Assembly: GCA_002360535.1 (NCBI GenBank)
Contig: DEQR01000071.1
Span: 32,609-72,911 of the forward strand
Length of the DNA: 40,303 bases
Reading direction: 5' to 3'
DNA from: Thiobacillus sp. UBA3361
GTDB lineage: Bacteria > Pseudomonadota > Gammaproteobacteria > Burkholderiales > Thiobacillaceae
The first letter of the stretch is position 1; the number at the start of each line of letters is the position of its first letter. Of the stretch, positions 12,424 through 22,041 are shown in pieces. The position numbers and the translations under genes are program-made. A model generated the notes under the pieces. That model saw nothing but the letters and a program-made list of their open reading frames with translations, was not told where the DNA came from and did no database searches.

Positions 12424-13716
12424 ATGACCAAGAACGTAGTCGTGATCGGCACCCAGTGGGGTGACGAAGGCAAGGGCAAGATCGTTGACTGGCTCACCGA
12501 CCGGGCCCAGGGCGTGGTGCGCTTCCAAGGCGGCCACAACGCCGGCCACACCCTGGTGATCGGCGGCCAGAAAACCGTCCTGCACCTCATCCCCTCCGGC
12601 ATCCTGCGCCAGGGCGTGCGCTGCTACATCGGCAACGGCGTGGTCTGCTCCCCCGAGGCCCTCATGGAAGAGGTGGAAATGCTGGAGGCCAACGGCGTCG
12701 ATGTTTCCAGCCGCCTGACTATCTCCGAGGCCTGCCCCCTGATCCTGCCCCACCACGTGGCCCTGGACCACGCCCGCGAGGCCGCCAAGGGCGCCGGCAA
12801 GATCGGTACCACCGGGCGCGGCATCGGCCCGGCCTACGAGGACAAGATCGCCCGCCGCGCCATCCGCATGCAGGATTTGTTCCACCGCGAGCGCTTCGCC
12901 GCCAAGCTGGGCGAGGTGCTGGACTACCACAACTACGTGCTGAAGAACTACTTCCAGGCCGACACGGTGAGCTTCCAGAAGACCCTGGACGACACCATGG
13001 CCCTGGCCGAGAAGATCAAGCCCATGATCGGCGACGTGCCGCGCCTCTTGTACGAGGCCAACAAGCGCGGCGAGAACCTGCTGTTCGAGGGCGCCCAGGG
13101 CACCCTGCTGGACATCGACCACGGCACCTACCCGTTCGTCACCTCGTCCAACTGCACCGCCGGCGGCGCCTCCACCGGCACCGGCATGGGGCCGGGCTAC
13201 ATGCACTACATCCTGGGCATCACCAAGGCCTACACCACGCGGGTGGGCTCCGGCCCGTTCCCCACCGAGCTGTTCGACGACAACGGCCGCTGGCTGGCGG
13301 AAAAGGGCCACGAATTCGGCGCCACCACCGGCCGGCCGCGCCGCTGCGGCTGGTTCGACGCGGCCGCCCTGAAGCGCGCCATCCAGATCAATGGCGTGTC
13401 GGGCCTGTGCGTCACCAAGCTCGACGTGCTGGACGGCCTGGACATGGTGCGCATCGCCACCGGCTACAAGCTCGACGGCCAGATCTGCGACATCCTGCCG
13501 GTGGGCTCCGAGACCCTAGCCGACTGCGAACCGGTCTATGAGGAATGGGCCGGCTGGAAGGAAAGCACCGTCGGCGTGAAAACCTTCGAGCAACTGCCCG
13601 CTAACGCCCAGGCCTATCTCAACCGCATGCAGGAACTGTGCGGCGTGCCCATCGACATCGTCTCCACCGGTCCCGACCGGGCAGAAACCATCGTCCGCCG
13701 GCATCCGTTCGAGTGA
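12424..13716 (+). CDS. purA: adenylosuccinate synthetase
   Basis: PurA joins IMP and aspartate using GTP, the first committed step to AMP. It has 430 residues. The start MTKNVVVIGTQWGDEGKGK is chosen because the family begins here and AAGGGGAA precedes it; an in-frame ATG at 12385 would add 13 unrelated residues. The P-loop-like GDEGKGK, the FQGGHNAGHT loop, and GIGPAYEDK are all intact. It is the last gene of the + strand block and is followed by a terminator. Confidence 0.98.
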   Translation: MTKNVVVIGTQWGDEGKGKIVDWLTDRAQGVVRFQGGHNAGHTLVIGGQKTVLHLIPSGILRQGVRCYIGNGVVCSPEALMEEVEMLEANGVDVSSRLTISEACPLILPHHVALDHAREAAKGAGKIGTTGRGIGPAYEDKIARRAIRMQDLFHRERFAAKLGEVLDYHNYVLKNYFQADTVSFQKTLDDTMALAEKIKPMIGDVPRLLYEANKRGENLLFEGAQGTLLDIDHGTYPFVTSSNCTAGGASTGTGMGPGYMHYILGITKAYTTRVGSGPFPTELFDDNGRWLAEKGHEFGATTGRPRRCGWFDAAALKRAIQINGVSGLCVTKLDVLDGLDMVRIATGYKLDGQICDILPVGSETLADCEPVYEEWAGWKESTVGVKTFEQLPANAQAYLNRMQELCGVPIDIVSTGPDRAETIVRRHPFE

Positions 13717-13734
13717 GCCGGGCGCGGACGTGAC

Positions 13735-13759
13735 AAAGGGCGGCCCAGGCCGCCCTTTT
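13735..13759 (+). terminator. intrinsic terminator after purA
   Basis: AAAGGGCGGCC at 13735-13745 pairs with GGCCGCCCTTT at 13748-13758, and the stem runs into TTTT. The A-run on the other side means it may also stop transcripts of the convergent gene at 13783-14307. Confidence 0.85.
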
Positions 13760-13782
13760 CATTTGCGCGGAGCGTGTGTTTC

Positions 13783-14307
13783 TCAGCCGGACCAGGTGCG
13801 CACGCGGCCAATGTCCACATGCACGAATCCGGAGGCCGGGTAGTAGCCCACTCCGCCCCTCCCCATGCCTAGGGCGGCCCGGCGCAAATCCTGCAACTCG
13901 CATCCCGGCAGGTGGATATCCGCCGCCATGCCCCGGGTGTGCAGGCTGGTTGACGAAACCCCCGTGCCGTTCCGCATCAGCCACTCATTGGTGGCCGGTG
14001 AACGATAACCGGAAAAGACTTCCAGAGGGGCCTGTGCACCCAGGCTTTCGGCCAGACCGTGGAGCAGATCCAGCAGGCCGGTGGCGATGGGGCCCGCCTC
14101 GCCGCTGCGATGGTCCCGCAGCAACTGGGCAAGTTCCGCCACGGCCTGCTCGATGTAGTGTCCCTCCGCCCAATACACGGTGTTGAGTTGCTCTCCGGTA
14201 TGCAGGTTGGTCAGTGCGAGGCGCCGTTCCGGGGCCATTGCCAAGGCCGGCCGCGCGAAGACGAGGGCCGCGCCCAGGGTCAGCATCCGTCGTCGGTTCA
14301 TGTCCAT
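13783..14307 (-). CDS. MepK/YcbK-like murein endopeptidase (DUF882, M15 family)
   Basis: Close in layout to E. coli MepK (YcbK), which cleaves meso-DAP to meso-DAP (3-3) cross-links in peptidoglycan. The 174-residue protein has a twin-arginine-like signal (MNRRRMLTLGA, then an Ala-rich stretch ending RPALA), a NLHTGE block, and the M15 zinc site: His123 and Asp130 in LHTRGMAADIH, and His163 in FVHVD. VFSGYRSPATN and GGVGYYP are family signatures. The start is ATG 14307 behind GAAGGAAG; MNRRRM at 14301 is an alternative. It lies 14 bases after the L,D-transpeptidase gene, whose product makes 3-3 cross-links. Confidence 0.88.
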   Translation of the reverse strand: MDMNRRRMLTLGAALVFARPALAMAPERRLALTNLHTGEQLNTVYWAEGHYIEQAVAELAQLLRDHRSGEAGPIATGLLDLLHGLAESLGAQAPLEVFSGYRSPATNEWLMRNGTGVSSTSLHTRGMAADIHLPGCELQDLRRAALGMGRGGVGYYPASGFVHVDIGRVRTWSG

Positions 14308-14321
14308 GGGGTGCTTCCTTC

Positions 14322-15194
14322 TCAATCACCGGCGGGTGGTCCAACCTGCCTCGCCAGTCCTTCTTTCCGGGCGATGACGCCAGCGGCCCGGTCCCAGTCC
14401 AGTTCCCCGGCTGCATTCAGGCGCCGGACCTCATCCAGCAGCGCCGCCCGGAGATCGGGTTCCCGGTCATAGATGTCGGGATGGACCTCCAGGTAGAGGG
14501 TTCCATCGGCCCCCCTGGCCATCAGCAGGGGACGGTAGATGATCTCTACCGGGGCGTCCACCGCGACCCTTTCGAACAGTTCGGCCGCGTCCTCCGGCTG
14601 CATGCGGATGCAGCCGTGGCTCTGGAAATGATAGACGCTGGGCGGCGCAGTGGTGGAGTGGATGCCACAGGCACCCGGCTTCAGCCCGATCCAATGCCGG
14701 CCCAGGGGGTTGTCCGGGCCGGGCGGCACGCGGGTACGGACCGCTTCGCCCTTCGCCCGCATCTCGGTCTGGATGGATTCAGGCACGACCCATTCCTTGT
14801 CCAGTTCCTTGCTCTTCACCGTGAAGCGCCCCTGCGGCGTGCGCCAGCCGGGCTGACCCAGACCCACCGGGTAATGGGCGGCGAGCTGTCCGGATCGGTA
14901 GAGGAAAAGCATGCGTTGCGGGATGTTGATGACGATGCCGTCTGCGCGTGCCTCGGGTGCGATATGCCGGTTGTCCACCCGCAGGCTCTGGCCGGGGTGG
15001 ATGAGGCCGAAGTAATCAATGCCGTTCTCGCGCGCCAACACGACCGGATCGACACCGAAGCGGGCGCCGATGCGGGTCAGGTAATCGCCTTTGGCCACCG
15101 TGTATTCCCGCACCTTCCCCACCAGCGGCTGGGCCGGGGCGGGACCGGGAAGACAGAGCAGCAGCGCCAGGCAGGATACGCGCACGATAGCCAT
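14322..15194 (-). CDS. L,D-transpeptidase with LysM domain (YkuD family)
   Basis: Periplasmic enzyme of the YkuD family that forms 3-3 peptidoglycan cross-links or attaches proteins to the wall. The 290-residue protein has a signal peptide (residues 1-21, ending GPAPA), a LysM wall-binding repeat at about 29-73 (YTVAKGDYLTRIGARFG), and the catalytic domain with His179 and SHGCIRM around nucleophile Cys195. Its layout resembles ErfK/YbiS. ATG 15194 was chosen because the signal peptide begins there; the ribosome binding site is weak. It is followed directly by the MepK-like gene on the same strand, so the two are probably one transcript. Confidence 0.92.
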   Translation of the reverse strand: MAIVRVSCLALLLCLPGPAPAQPLVGKVREYTVAKGDYLTRIGARFGVDPVVLARENGIDYFGLIHPGQSLRVDNRHIAPEARADGIVINIPQRMLFLYRSGQLAAHYPVGLGQPGWRTPQGRFTVKSKELDKEWVVPESIQTEMRAKGEAVRTRVPPGPDNPLGRHWIGLKPGACGIHSTTAPPSVYHFQSHGCIRMQPEDAAELFERVAVDAPVEIIYRPLLMARGADGTLYLEVHPDIYDREPDLRAALLDEVRRLNAAGELDWDRAAGVIARKEGLARQVGPPAGD

Positions 15195-15250
15195 GCCGTA
15201 TGGTAAGCCCGGCCAGCCCGCGCCGGCCTCGCCGGGAACGTTCGCCCGGC

Positions 15251-16495
15251 TCAGGCGGGGAGCGCGATCTTGTGATCCTTGCTGTACTGGTAGTCGTGAA
15301 ACACGTGCTCGGCGCTGAGCAACTGGTAGTTGCCCTCCGCGTTGGCCACCGAGGTGTCCTTCAGGCGGTAGGTATAGTGGCCGCAGGTCCAGATGTCGAA
15401 GTTGCGCATGTGGGTGCACAGGCAGGTCTTGTCCATGACCTGCACTTTCTTCGCGTCGGGGTGCGCCTCCACCTCCCGGTTGTAGGCGTCGATGTAGGCG
15501 CAGCGGCCGTTGGCGTCCAGCAGGTAGCCGAAGGACTCGCAGTTGGGATGGGTGCCGGCGCCGATACCGGGACTGTTCGTCAGCATGCGCATCGGGTAGC
15601 CGGTGGGGGAGATGGTGTTCACCTCGATGTCCTGCTCGTCGGCCTTGAAGTATTCCTGCTTCACCTTGTCCGGCAGACCGCATTCCTTGCTGACAGTGAA
15701 CCGGGTGGCCACCTGTACCCCCGCGGCGCCATGCTCCATGAATTCCACCGCGTCGCTGCCGGTGAACACGCCGCCGGCGGCGATGAGGGGGATGTCCAAC
15801 TGCTCGGCCGCGAGCCAGGCACGGATCTCGGCGATGATGGTGGCCAGGTCGTATTCCGCCCAGTCCATGCCGAAGCCCAAGTGGCCGCCGGCCAGGGGGC
15901 CTTCCACCACCACGTAGTCGGGCAGCCGGTGGGTGCGGCCGTTCTTGCGCAGGAACAGCTGCAGGGCGCGCAGGCTGGAGACGATGATACCCAGCTGGAC
16001 ATCGCGGAAGCGGGGGTGGTCCTCGATCAGACCGAAGGAGCCCAGGTGCAGGCCGGCCGCCAGGGTGATGCCGTCGATGCCCGCGTCCAGGGCGGCGGTG
16101 AGGCGGACCCTGAGCGTCTCCTTGGGGGCGTTCATGGTCAGCTTTTCCATGCAGTTGATGAACACCATGCCCGGCCCCTGCTTGGCCTCCATGGTGCGGC
16201 CCACGTGCAGGCGTGTGGCCTCCTCGATGTGCCCTAGGTGGAACTTGAGCTCGGACTTGTCCATGTTCTGGACGTTGTATTTGTAATGCTTGAGCCGGTC
16301 CTTGACGAAGCGGGTCTCATAGCGCCGGTCCGACACGGTGTGCACCATGGCGTCGGAGATGTGGCCGATGCCGCCCAGGCGCGCCGCCTCCAGGGCCAGG
16401 GCGGCGGTGGAGATGTCCACGCCCATGCCGCCGATCATGATGGGCACCAGTTCATGCTGGCCCAACCGTAGGCGGAAATCGTCAACGCATTTCAT
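15251..16495 (-). CDS. nitronate monooxygenase-like flavoprotein with Cys-rich C-terminus
   Basis: A 414-residue TIM-barrel protein of the nitronate monooxygenase/2-nitropropane dioxygenase family. Flavin-site pieces are PIMIGGMGVDIS at the N-terminus, GPLAGGHLGF, and IAAGGVFTGSDA. An unusual C-terminal section carries clustered cysteines: PNCESFGY, GRCAYIDAYN, KTCLCTHMRN and WTCGHYTYR. Classical enzymes of the family lack it, and the cysteines could hold an iron-sulfur cluster or zinc (inference). The start is ATG 16495 behind AAGGATCCCAG. It is divergent from radA. Substrate unknown; nitronates or 2-enoyl substrates are possible. Confidence 0.85.
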   Translation of the reverse strand: MKCVDDFRLRLGQHELVPIMIGGMGVDISTAALALEAARLGGIGHISDAMVHTVSDRRYETRFVKDRLKHYKYNVQNMDKSELKFHLGHIEEATRLHVGRTMEAKQGPGMVFINCMEKLTMNAPKETLRVRLTAALDAGIDGITLAAGLHLGSFGLIEDHPRFRDVQLGIIVSSLRALQLFLRKNGRTHRLPDYVVVEGPLAGGHLGFGMDWAEYDLATIIAEIRAWLAAEQLDIPLIAAGGVFTGSDAVEFMEHGAAGVQVATRFTVSKECGLPDKVKQEYFKADEQDIEVNTISPTGYPMRMLTNSPGIGAGTHPNCESFGYLLDANGRCAYIDAYNREVEAHPDAKKVQVMDKTCLCTHMRNFDIWTCGHYTYRLKDTSVANAEGNYQLLSAEHVFHDYQYSKDHKIALPA

Positions 16496-16637
16496 CTGGG
16501 ATCCTTGCTGGGCGCGGCGGGGTGAAGAGGGAAGAACAAGGAGGCCGGACCCTGGCTGTCATCAAACCGCGATGATAAGCGCTGCACCCCTTGCCGGCCA
16601 GTGCAAGCGTCAATGCGCCACCCCGGACTCGGACGGC

Positions 16638-16666
16638 TTGAGGCGGGCGGGTGACCCAGGTATAAC
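16638..16666 (+). promoter_or_regulatory. putative sigma-70 promoter giving a leaderless radA mRNA
   Basis: TTGAGG (16638-16643) and TATAAC (16661-16666) are separated by 17 bases. The expected transcription start, about seven bases after the -10, falls on or next to the A of the radA ATG at 16673, leaving no room for a Shine-Dalgarno sequence. Confidence 0.5.
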
Positions 16667-16672
16667 CCGCCG

Positions 16673-18034
<1,362 letters not shown>

Positions 18035-18049
18035 TCTCCCGGCGGGGTC

Positions 18050-18817
18050 TTATTCCGCCTTGTCACGACCGCGCGCCAGGGCATCGATGAAATCCCCGGC
18101 CAGGGGAAACACGATGGTGTTGCTCTTGTCGCCGGCGATGCTGGTCAGGGTCTGGAGATAACGCAACTGCATGGCCTGGGGCTGCTGGGCCAGCATGCGG
18201 GCGGCGGCGAGCAGCTTTTCCGAGGCCTGGAGTTCGCCCTCGGCGTGGATCACCTTGGCGCGCCGCTCCCGCTCCGCCTCGGCCTGCTTGGCGATGGCCC
18301 GCACCATGGATTCGTCGATGTCCACGTGCTTGATCTCCACGTTGGACACCTTGATACCCCAGGCGTCGGTCTGGGTGTCCAGTACCTGCTGGATGTCCAG
18401 GTTCAGGCGCTCCCGCTCGGCCAGCATCTCGTCCAGTTCGTGCTTGCCCAGCACCGAGCGCAGGGTAGTCTGGGCCAACTGGCTGGTGGCGGAGAGGAAG
18501 TCCTCCACCTGGATGATGGCCTTCTGAGGATCGACGACCCGGAAATAAATCACTGCGTTTACCTTCACCGACACGTTGTCCCGGGAGATCACATCCTGGG
18601 TCGGCACGTCCAGCACCACGGTGCGCAGGTCCACCCGCACCATCTGCTGGATGCCGGGGACGATGATGATCAGGCCCGGACCCTTCACCCGCCAGAAACG
18701 GCCCAGCAGGAACACCACGCCGCGCTCGTATTCGCGCAGGATGCGCACCGATGCGACGGCGAGCATGAAGACGAGCATCAGGGCGCCCAGCCAACCCATA
18801 CCGCCGAATTCGGTCAT
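18050..18817 (-). CDS. slipin/stomatin-like SPFH membrane protein
   Basis: A 255-residue SPFH protein with one N-terminal membrane segment (about residues 9-25) followed by REYERGVVFLLGRFWRVKGPGL, the stomatin/slipin hallmark. It continues with VDLRTVVLDVPTQDVIS and an Ala/Glu-rich helical region (AIAKQAEAERERRAKVI). The start is ATG 18817 behind AAGGAGA. It lies 14 bases after the NfeD-type protease gene. In archaea and bacteria such pairs work together: the NfeD/ClpP-class protease cleaves the C-terminus of its partner stomatin. That function is inferred here from family and adjacency. Confidence 0.93.
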   Translation of the reverse strand: MTEFGGMGWLGALMLVFMLAVASVRILREYERGVVFLLGRFWRVKGPGLIIIVPGIQQMVRVDLRTVVLDVPTQDVISRDNVSVKVNAVIYFRVVDPQKAIIQVEDFLSATSQLAQTTLRSVLGKHELDEMLAERERLNLDIQQVLDTQTDAWGIKVSNVEIKHVDIDESMVRAIAKQAEAERERRAKVIHAEGELQASEKLLAAARMLAQQPQAMQLRYLQTLTSIAGDKSNTIVFPLAGDFIDALARGRDKAE

Positions 18818-18831
18818 GTCTGTCTCCTTGT

Positions 18832-20202
18832 TTACGTGTTCTCCGCCACCGGCTCCACCCGCAGCACCAGGCCGTCCAGGCCGGTCACCCGCACCCGCGC
18901 GCCTTTGGCCAGGGGCGTGGGGCAGACGGCCCGCCAGGTCTCGCCGTGCAGATGCACCCAGCCTTCGCCGCTGAAATCCACCTCCACCCGGCCCAGGGCG
19001 CCGATCAGCTCTTCCGGCCCGGTGGTCACCGGCCGCCTGCGCGAACGCAGGAACATGCCCACCACCAGGATCAGGAAACCGGCCGACACTGCCGCCGCCG
19101 GCAGCACCACGCCCCAGGGGATGCCGTAGCCGGGCAGGTCGGTATCCAGGAGCATGACCGAACCGGCGATGAAGGCGACGATGCCGCCCAGACCCAGCAC
19201 GCCGAAGCTGGGCACGAAGGCCTCGGCCACCATGAAGGCCATGCCCAGCAGGATCAACGCCAAGCCGGCGTAGCTGATGGGCAGCAGTTGGAAGGCGAAC
19301 AGGGCGAGCAGCAGGCAGATGGCGCCGATCACGCCGGGGATGCCGAAGCCGGGGTTGGAGAACTCGAAGAACAGCCCATAGATGCCCAGCAGCATCAGGA
19401 TGTAGGCGATGGACGGGTCGCCGACGACAGCCAGCAGCCGGCTGCGCCAGTCCGGTTCCATGGGCGTGGCCACCGCGTCCTGGGTGGCCAGGGTCTTCTC
19501 GGCGCCGCCCGCCACCTTCACCTTGCGGCCTTCGATCTTGGCCAGCAGATCGGGCACGTCCTCGGCCACCAGGTCGATGACGTTTTTCTCCAGGGCCTCG
19601 GGGGCGGACAGGCTGACCGCCTCGCGCACCGCCCGTTCCGCCCATTCCACGTTGCGCCCGCGCAGTTCCGCCAGGCTGCGGATGTAGGCGGCTGCGTCGT
19701 GCACCTGCTTGCGGGTCATGGCATTGCCGGCGGGCAGCACCTTGTCCTTGTCGTCGGCCGGCTTGGCGGCCTGCTTGTCCTTGTCCGGTTTTTCCACCGG
19801 CTTCTCTTCGCCCGGCGCGCCGCCGATGCCGATGGCCACGGGCGTGGCCGCCCCAAGGTTGGTGCCCGGTGCCATGGCGGCGATGTGGCAGGCATACAGG
19901 ATATAGGTGCCGGCGCTGGCCGCCCGCGCCCCGCCGGGTGCCACGAAGCCGGCCACCGGCACGGGTGAGGCCAGGATGGCCTTGATGATGGCGCGCATGG
20001 AGGTATCCAGGCCGCCGGGGGTGTCCATTTTCAGCACCACCAGTTGGGCATTGGCCTCGGCGGCACGCTCCAGCGCGCGCGTCACGTAATCCGCCCCGGC
20101 CGGGCCGATGGCGCCCTGTACGCTGAGCACATAGATCGGCTCGGCGCGGACGGGCAGGGCGCCGAGCAGGCAGAGAAGGATGAGGTGGAGCAGCCGGACC
20201 AT
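18832..20202 (-). CDS. NfeD1b-type membrane serine protease (ClpP class)
   Basis: A 456-residue protein with a signal peptide, a ClpP-like protease domain, several membrane helices, and a C-terminal NfeD OB-fold domain. The Ser-Lys dyad can be placed: Ser96 in ARAASAGTY and Lys165 in MTRKQVHD, aligned on AYIRSLAELRGRN with the archaeal protease PH1510. A charged Lys/Asp/Pro linker sits at about 130-156. Four to five membrane helices follow (YILMLLGIYGLFFEF onward), then the OB domain (IGALGRVEVDFSGEGWV). It is the upstream partner of the slipin gene. Confidence 0.93.
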   Translation of the reverse strand: MVRLLHLILLCLLGALPVRAEPIYVLSVQGAIGPAGADYVTRALERAAEANAQLVVLKMDTPGGLDTSMRAIIKAILASPVPVAGFVAPGGARAASAGTYILYACHIAAMAPGTNLGAATPVAIGIGGAPGEEKPVEKPDKDKQAAKPADDKDKVLPAGNAMTRKQVHDAAAYIRSLAELRGRNVEWAERAVREAVSLSAPEALEKNVIDLVAEDVPDLLAKIEGRKVKVAGGAEKTLATQDAVATPMEPDWRSRLLAVVGDPSIAYILMLLGIYGLFFEFSNPGFGIPGVIGAICLLLALFAFQLLPISYAGLALILLGMAFMVAEAFVPSFGVLGLGGIVAFIAGSVMLLDTDLPGYGIPWGVVLPAAAVSAGFLILVVGMFLRSRRRPVTTGPEELIGALGRVEVDFSGEGWVHLHGETWRAVCPTPLAKGARVRVTGLDGLVLRVEPVAENT

Positions 20203-20367
20203 GGTGATCTCAGTCTAGAACGTGTGGCGCCGACTGTCGGACAGGTCACTCGCTGCCCGGCCGAAATTCCCGCCTGCCGCCCTTGTGCCATGGATTCAAG
20301 GCTCTGCTAACATTTCCACGCCCACAACATGGGATTGAACGTCCACTTGCTTCGAGGAGACCGCGTT

Positions 20368-20496
20368 ATGCTCAAGGTACTGTTCGGTTCGCAAATCGGC
20401 ATCCTGTCCATCATCACCGTGGTGGGGGCCATCCTGGTGGTGGGGGGGTGGTCCTGGTGGATGTACCGCAAGTCCCTGGAAAACAAGGACAAGTGA
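20368..20496 (+). CDS. 42-residue single-pass membrane microprotein (DUF3149-like)
   Basis: A short gene with a good GAGGAGA ribosome binding site at 20354-20360. The product starts MLKVLFGSQIGILS, has one hydrophobic helix (IITVVGAILVVGGWSWWMY) and ends with a charged RKSLENKDK. Size, the FGSQIGILS opening and the layout match the DUF3149 family of small membrane proteins; function unknown. The gene is divergent from the NfeD gene and lies 55 bases before the next small gene. Confidence 0.75.
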   Translation: MLKVLFGSQIGILSIITVVGAILVVGGWSWWMYRKSLENKDK

Positions 20497-20551
20497 CCTC
20501 CCGCCCGGCGCCTGTCACCTCCCTGGCGGGCCGGGCCACTTCCCCCTGAAT

Positions 20552-20881
20552 ATGAAATTCCAGCATCTGCCTGTGGGCGCCCGTTTCGAATACGACGGCC
20601 GGGTCTATGTGAAGACCGGCCCGCTCACCGCCGCCGGCGAGACCGGCGGGCAGCGCATCATTCCCCGCTCAGCAGTCCTGCGGAACCTGGAGTCTCCGGC
20701 CACGGGCAAGCCCAAGGCCGGCCGCAAGCTGGATGAGGCGGCGGTGATGGCGGCCTTCGAAGCCTTTCACGGGGAATGCGCGCGCCTGCTGCATGAGGCG
20801 GTGCCGGATACCCTGAAAGGGAGCACCCTGAGGACGCGTCTGGAGGAGGCGCGGCAGCGGTTTCTCGCCGAACTGGGCTGA
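20552..20881 (+). CDS. small hypothetical protein, 109 residues
   Basis: Not recognised as a named family. The N-terminal part (MKFQHLPVGARFEYDGRVYV, then KTGPLTA and GQRIIPRSAVL) looks like a small beta-rich fold of the kind seen in phage-like or plasmid-like hypothetical proteins. The C-terminal half is helical (DEAAVMAAFEAFHGECARLL). There is no signal peptide or membrane segment. ATG 20552 lacks a clear ribosome binding site. Codon use resembles its neighbours, so it is likely a real gene. Confidence 0.6.
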   Translation: MKFQHLPVGARFEYDGRVYVKTGPLTAAGETGGQRIIPRSAVLRNLESPATGKPKAGRKLDEAAVMAAFEAFHGECARLLHEAVPDTLKGSTLRTRLEEARQRFLAELG

Positions 20882-20939
20882 GAGGTGGTTGGCGCGGGAA
20901 GTTAAAGAGGGGAATTAAGCGGGAAAGGGGTGCGGCGGC

Positions 20940-21170
20940 CTAATGGTCCGCATCGGCGGCGATTACCGCGATGCGCGCGTCCAGGCACTCCACCGTCTGT
21001 CCGGCCCTGATCTTGGCCGTCTTGCGGCTTTCCGGACGGCCATCGACCTTCACCTGGCCGGCGGCCACCAGCGCCTTGCCCTGGCCGCTGCTGTCCGCCA
21101 GGCCCCCCAGCTTGAGAAGGTTGCACAGTTCCACGTATTCGCCGGCAAGCGGAAAGCGGATATCCCGCAT
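20940..21170 (-). CDS. S4-domain RNA-binding protein (YbcJ-like)
   Basis: A 76-residue S4 domain: EYVELCNLLKLGGLADSSGQ, then KALVAAGQVKVDGRPESRKTAKIRAGQTVE (positions about 30-60), which is the RNA-binding alpha-L motif. Proteins of this size, such as YbcJ, are free-standing S4 domains thought to bind structured RNA. The ATG at 21170 follows the yaeQ stop by two bases, so the pair is co-transcribed and probably co-translated. Confidence 0.88.
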   Translation of the reverse strand: MRDIRFPLAGEYVELCNLLKLGGLADSSGQGKALVAAGQVKVDGRPESRKTAKIRAGQTVECLDARIAVIAADADH

Positions 21171-21172
21171 GC

Positions 21173-21727
21173 TCACACCGTGCCGCCCCGTGCGAGCAGG
21201 GTGATCAACTCGGTGTGCACCGTCCGTTCGCCGTTGGTGACCCATATCTGCCCATCCTGGACGTTGCACAGCAGGCGCATGCCGCGATCTGCCAGGGTGG
21301 CCAGCTCCTGGCTGGCGTCCACCGGCAGGCCCAGCACGGTTAGGTTTTCCAGCCGCGTCAGTTTGTCCCGGTTCTGCGACCACCACACCTCCGCAGCGCG
21401 GCCGCCGTAGCTCAGCAGCAGCACCTCCCGGGAGCGGTTGCAGGCCTTGCGGACCCATTTTTCGTCCGGCAGGCCCACGTCGATCCATTGCTCGATGGTC
21501 CCGGTCAGGTCCTTGCGCCACAGGTCCGGCTCGTCGTCCACGCACAACCCCTTGCCGAAGGCCAGCCGCTCGTGGGCATTGAGGGCGAAGGCCAGCAGCC
21601 GCACCATCATCCGCTCGTCTGTCTCGGAAGGATGCCGGGCCAGCGTCAGGGCATGGTCCGCATAGTAATTGCGGTCCATGTCGGCGACGGAAAGGTCCGC
21701 CTTGAAAATGGTTGCCTTGAGTGCCAT
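21173..21727 (-). CDS. yaeQ: YaeQ family protein
   Basis: A 184-residue protein matching YaeQ from end to end: MALKATIFKADLSVADMDR, HALTLARHPSETDERMMVRL, LAFGKGLCVDDEPDLW, and a C-terminal NVQDGQIWVTNGE. The family has a PD-(D/E)xK nuclease-like fold; its biological role is unsettled. It is upstream partner of the S4 protein gene. The start agrees with the family N-terminus. Confidence 0.93.
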   Translation of the reverse strand: MALKATIFKADLSVADMDRNYYADHALTLARHPSETDERMMVRLLAFALNAHERLAFGKGLCVDDEPDLWRKDLTGTIEQWIDVGLPDEKWVRKACNRSREVLLLSYGGRAAEVWWSQNRDKLTRLENLTVLGLPVDASQELATLADRGMRLLCNVQDGQIWVTNGERTVHTELITLLARGGTV

Positions 21728-22041
21728 GGCGGCAAAGAGTAGCGGTTTACGGACGCGGCAGGGGGAAAATATGTTCGGTGGACACGGTCGCCGAACCGGT
21801 TACGATCTCGGACACATCATAGATGGCATTTGCCTCGGAGCGCTGCGCTTGCCCGTGTTTCTGGATGTCGTTTCTTATCCGGGGCGCTGACCGGAACAGG
21901 CCCGGCCGCGGTGCCCAGACGCTGGATGTCGTCCAGACAGCCTATCTCCCCGGTCGGCCCCGCAGTGCGGGGTGTGGTGCCGCCGTCCCGCGGGGAGAGC
22001 AGCGGGAGCGCGGGTTGCCTGATTCAAAGTGCACGCGCCGT
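21728..22041. other. intergenic region with nested inverted repeats
   Basis: No convincing gene. The one structure seen is nested: CCCCGCA/TGCGGGG around a single base at 21958-21972, enclosed by TCTCCCCG (21945-21952) and CGGGGAGA (21991-21998). It has no T-tract. It could be a structured leader or a repeat remnant; nothing else supports either reading. Confidence 0.4.
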
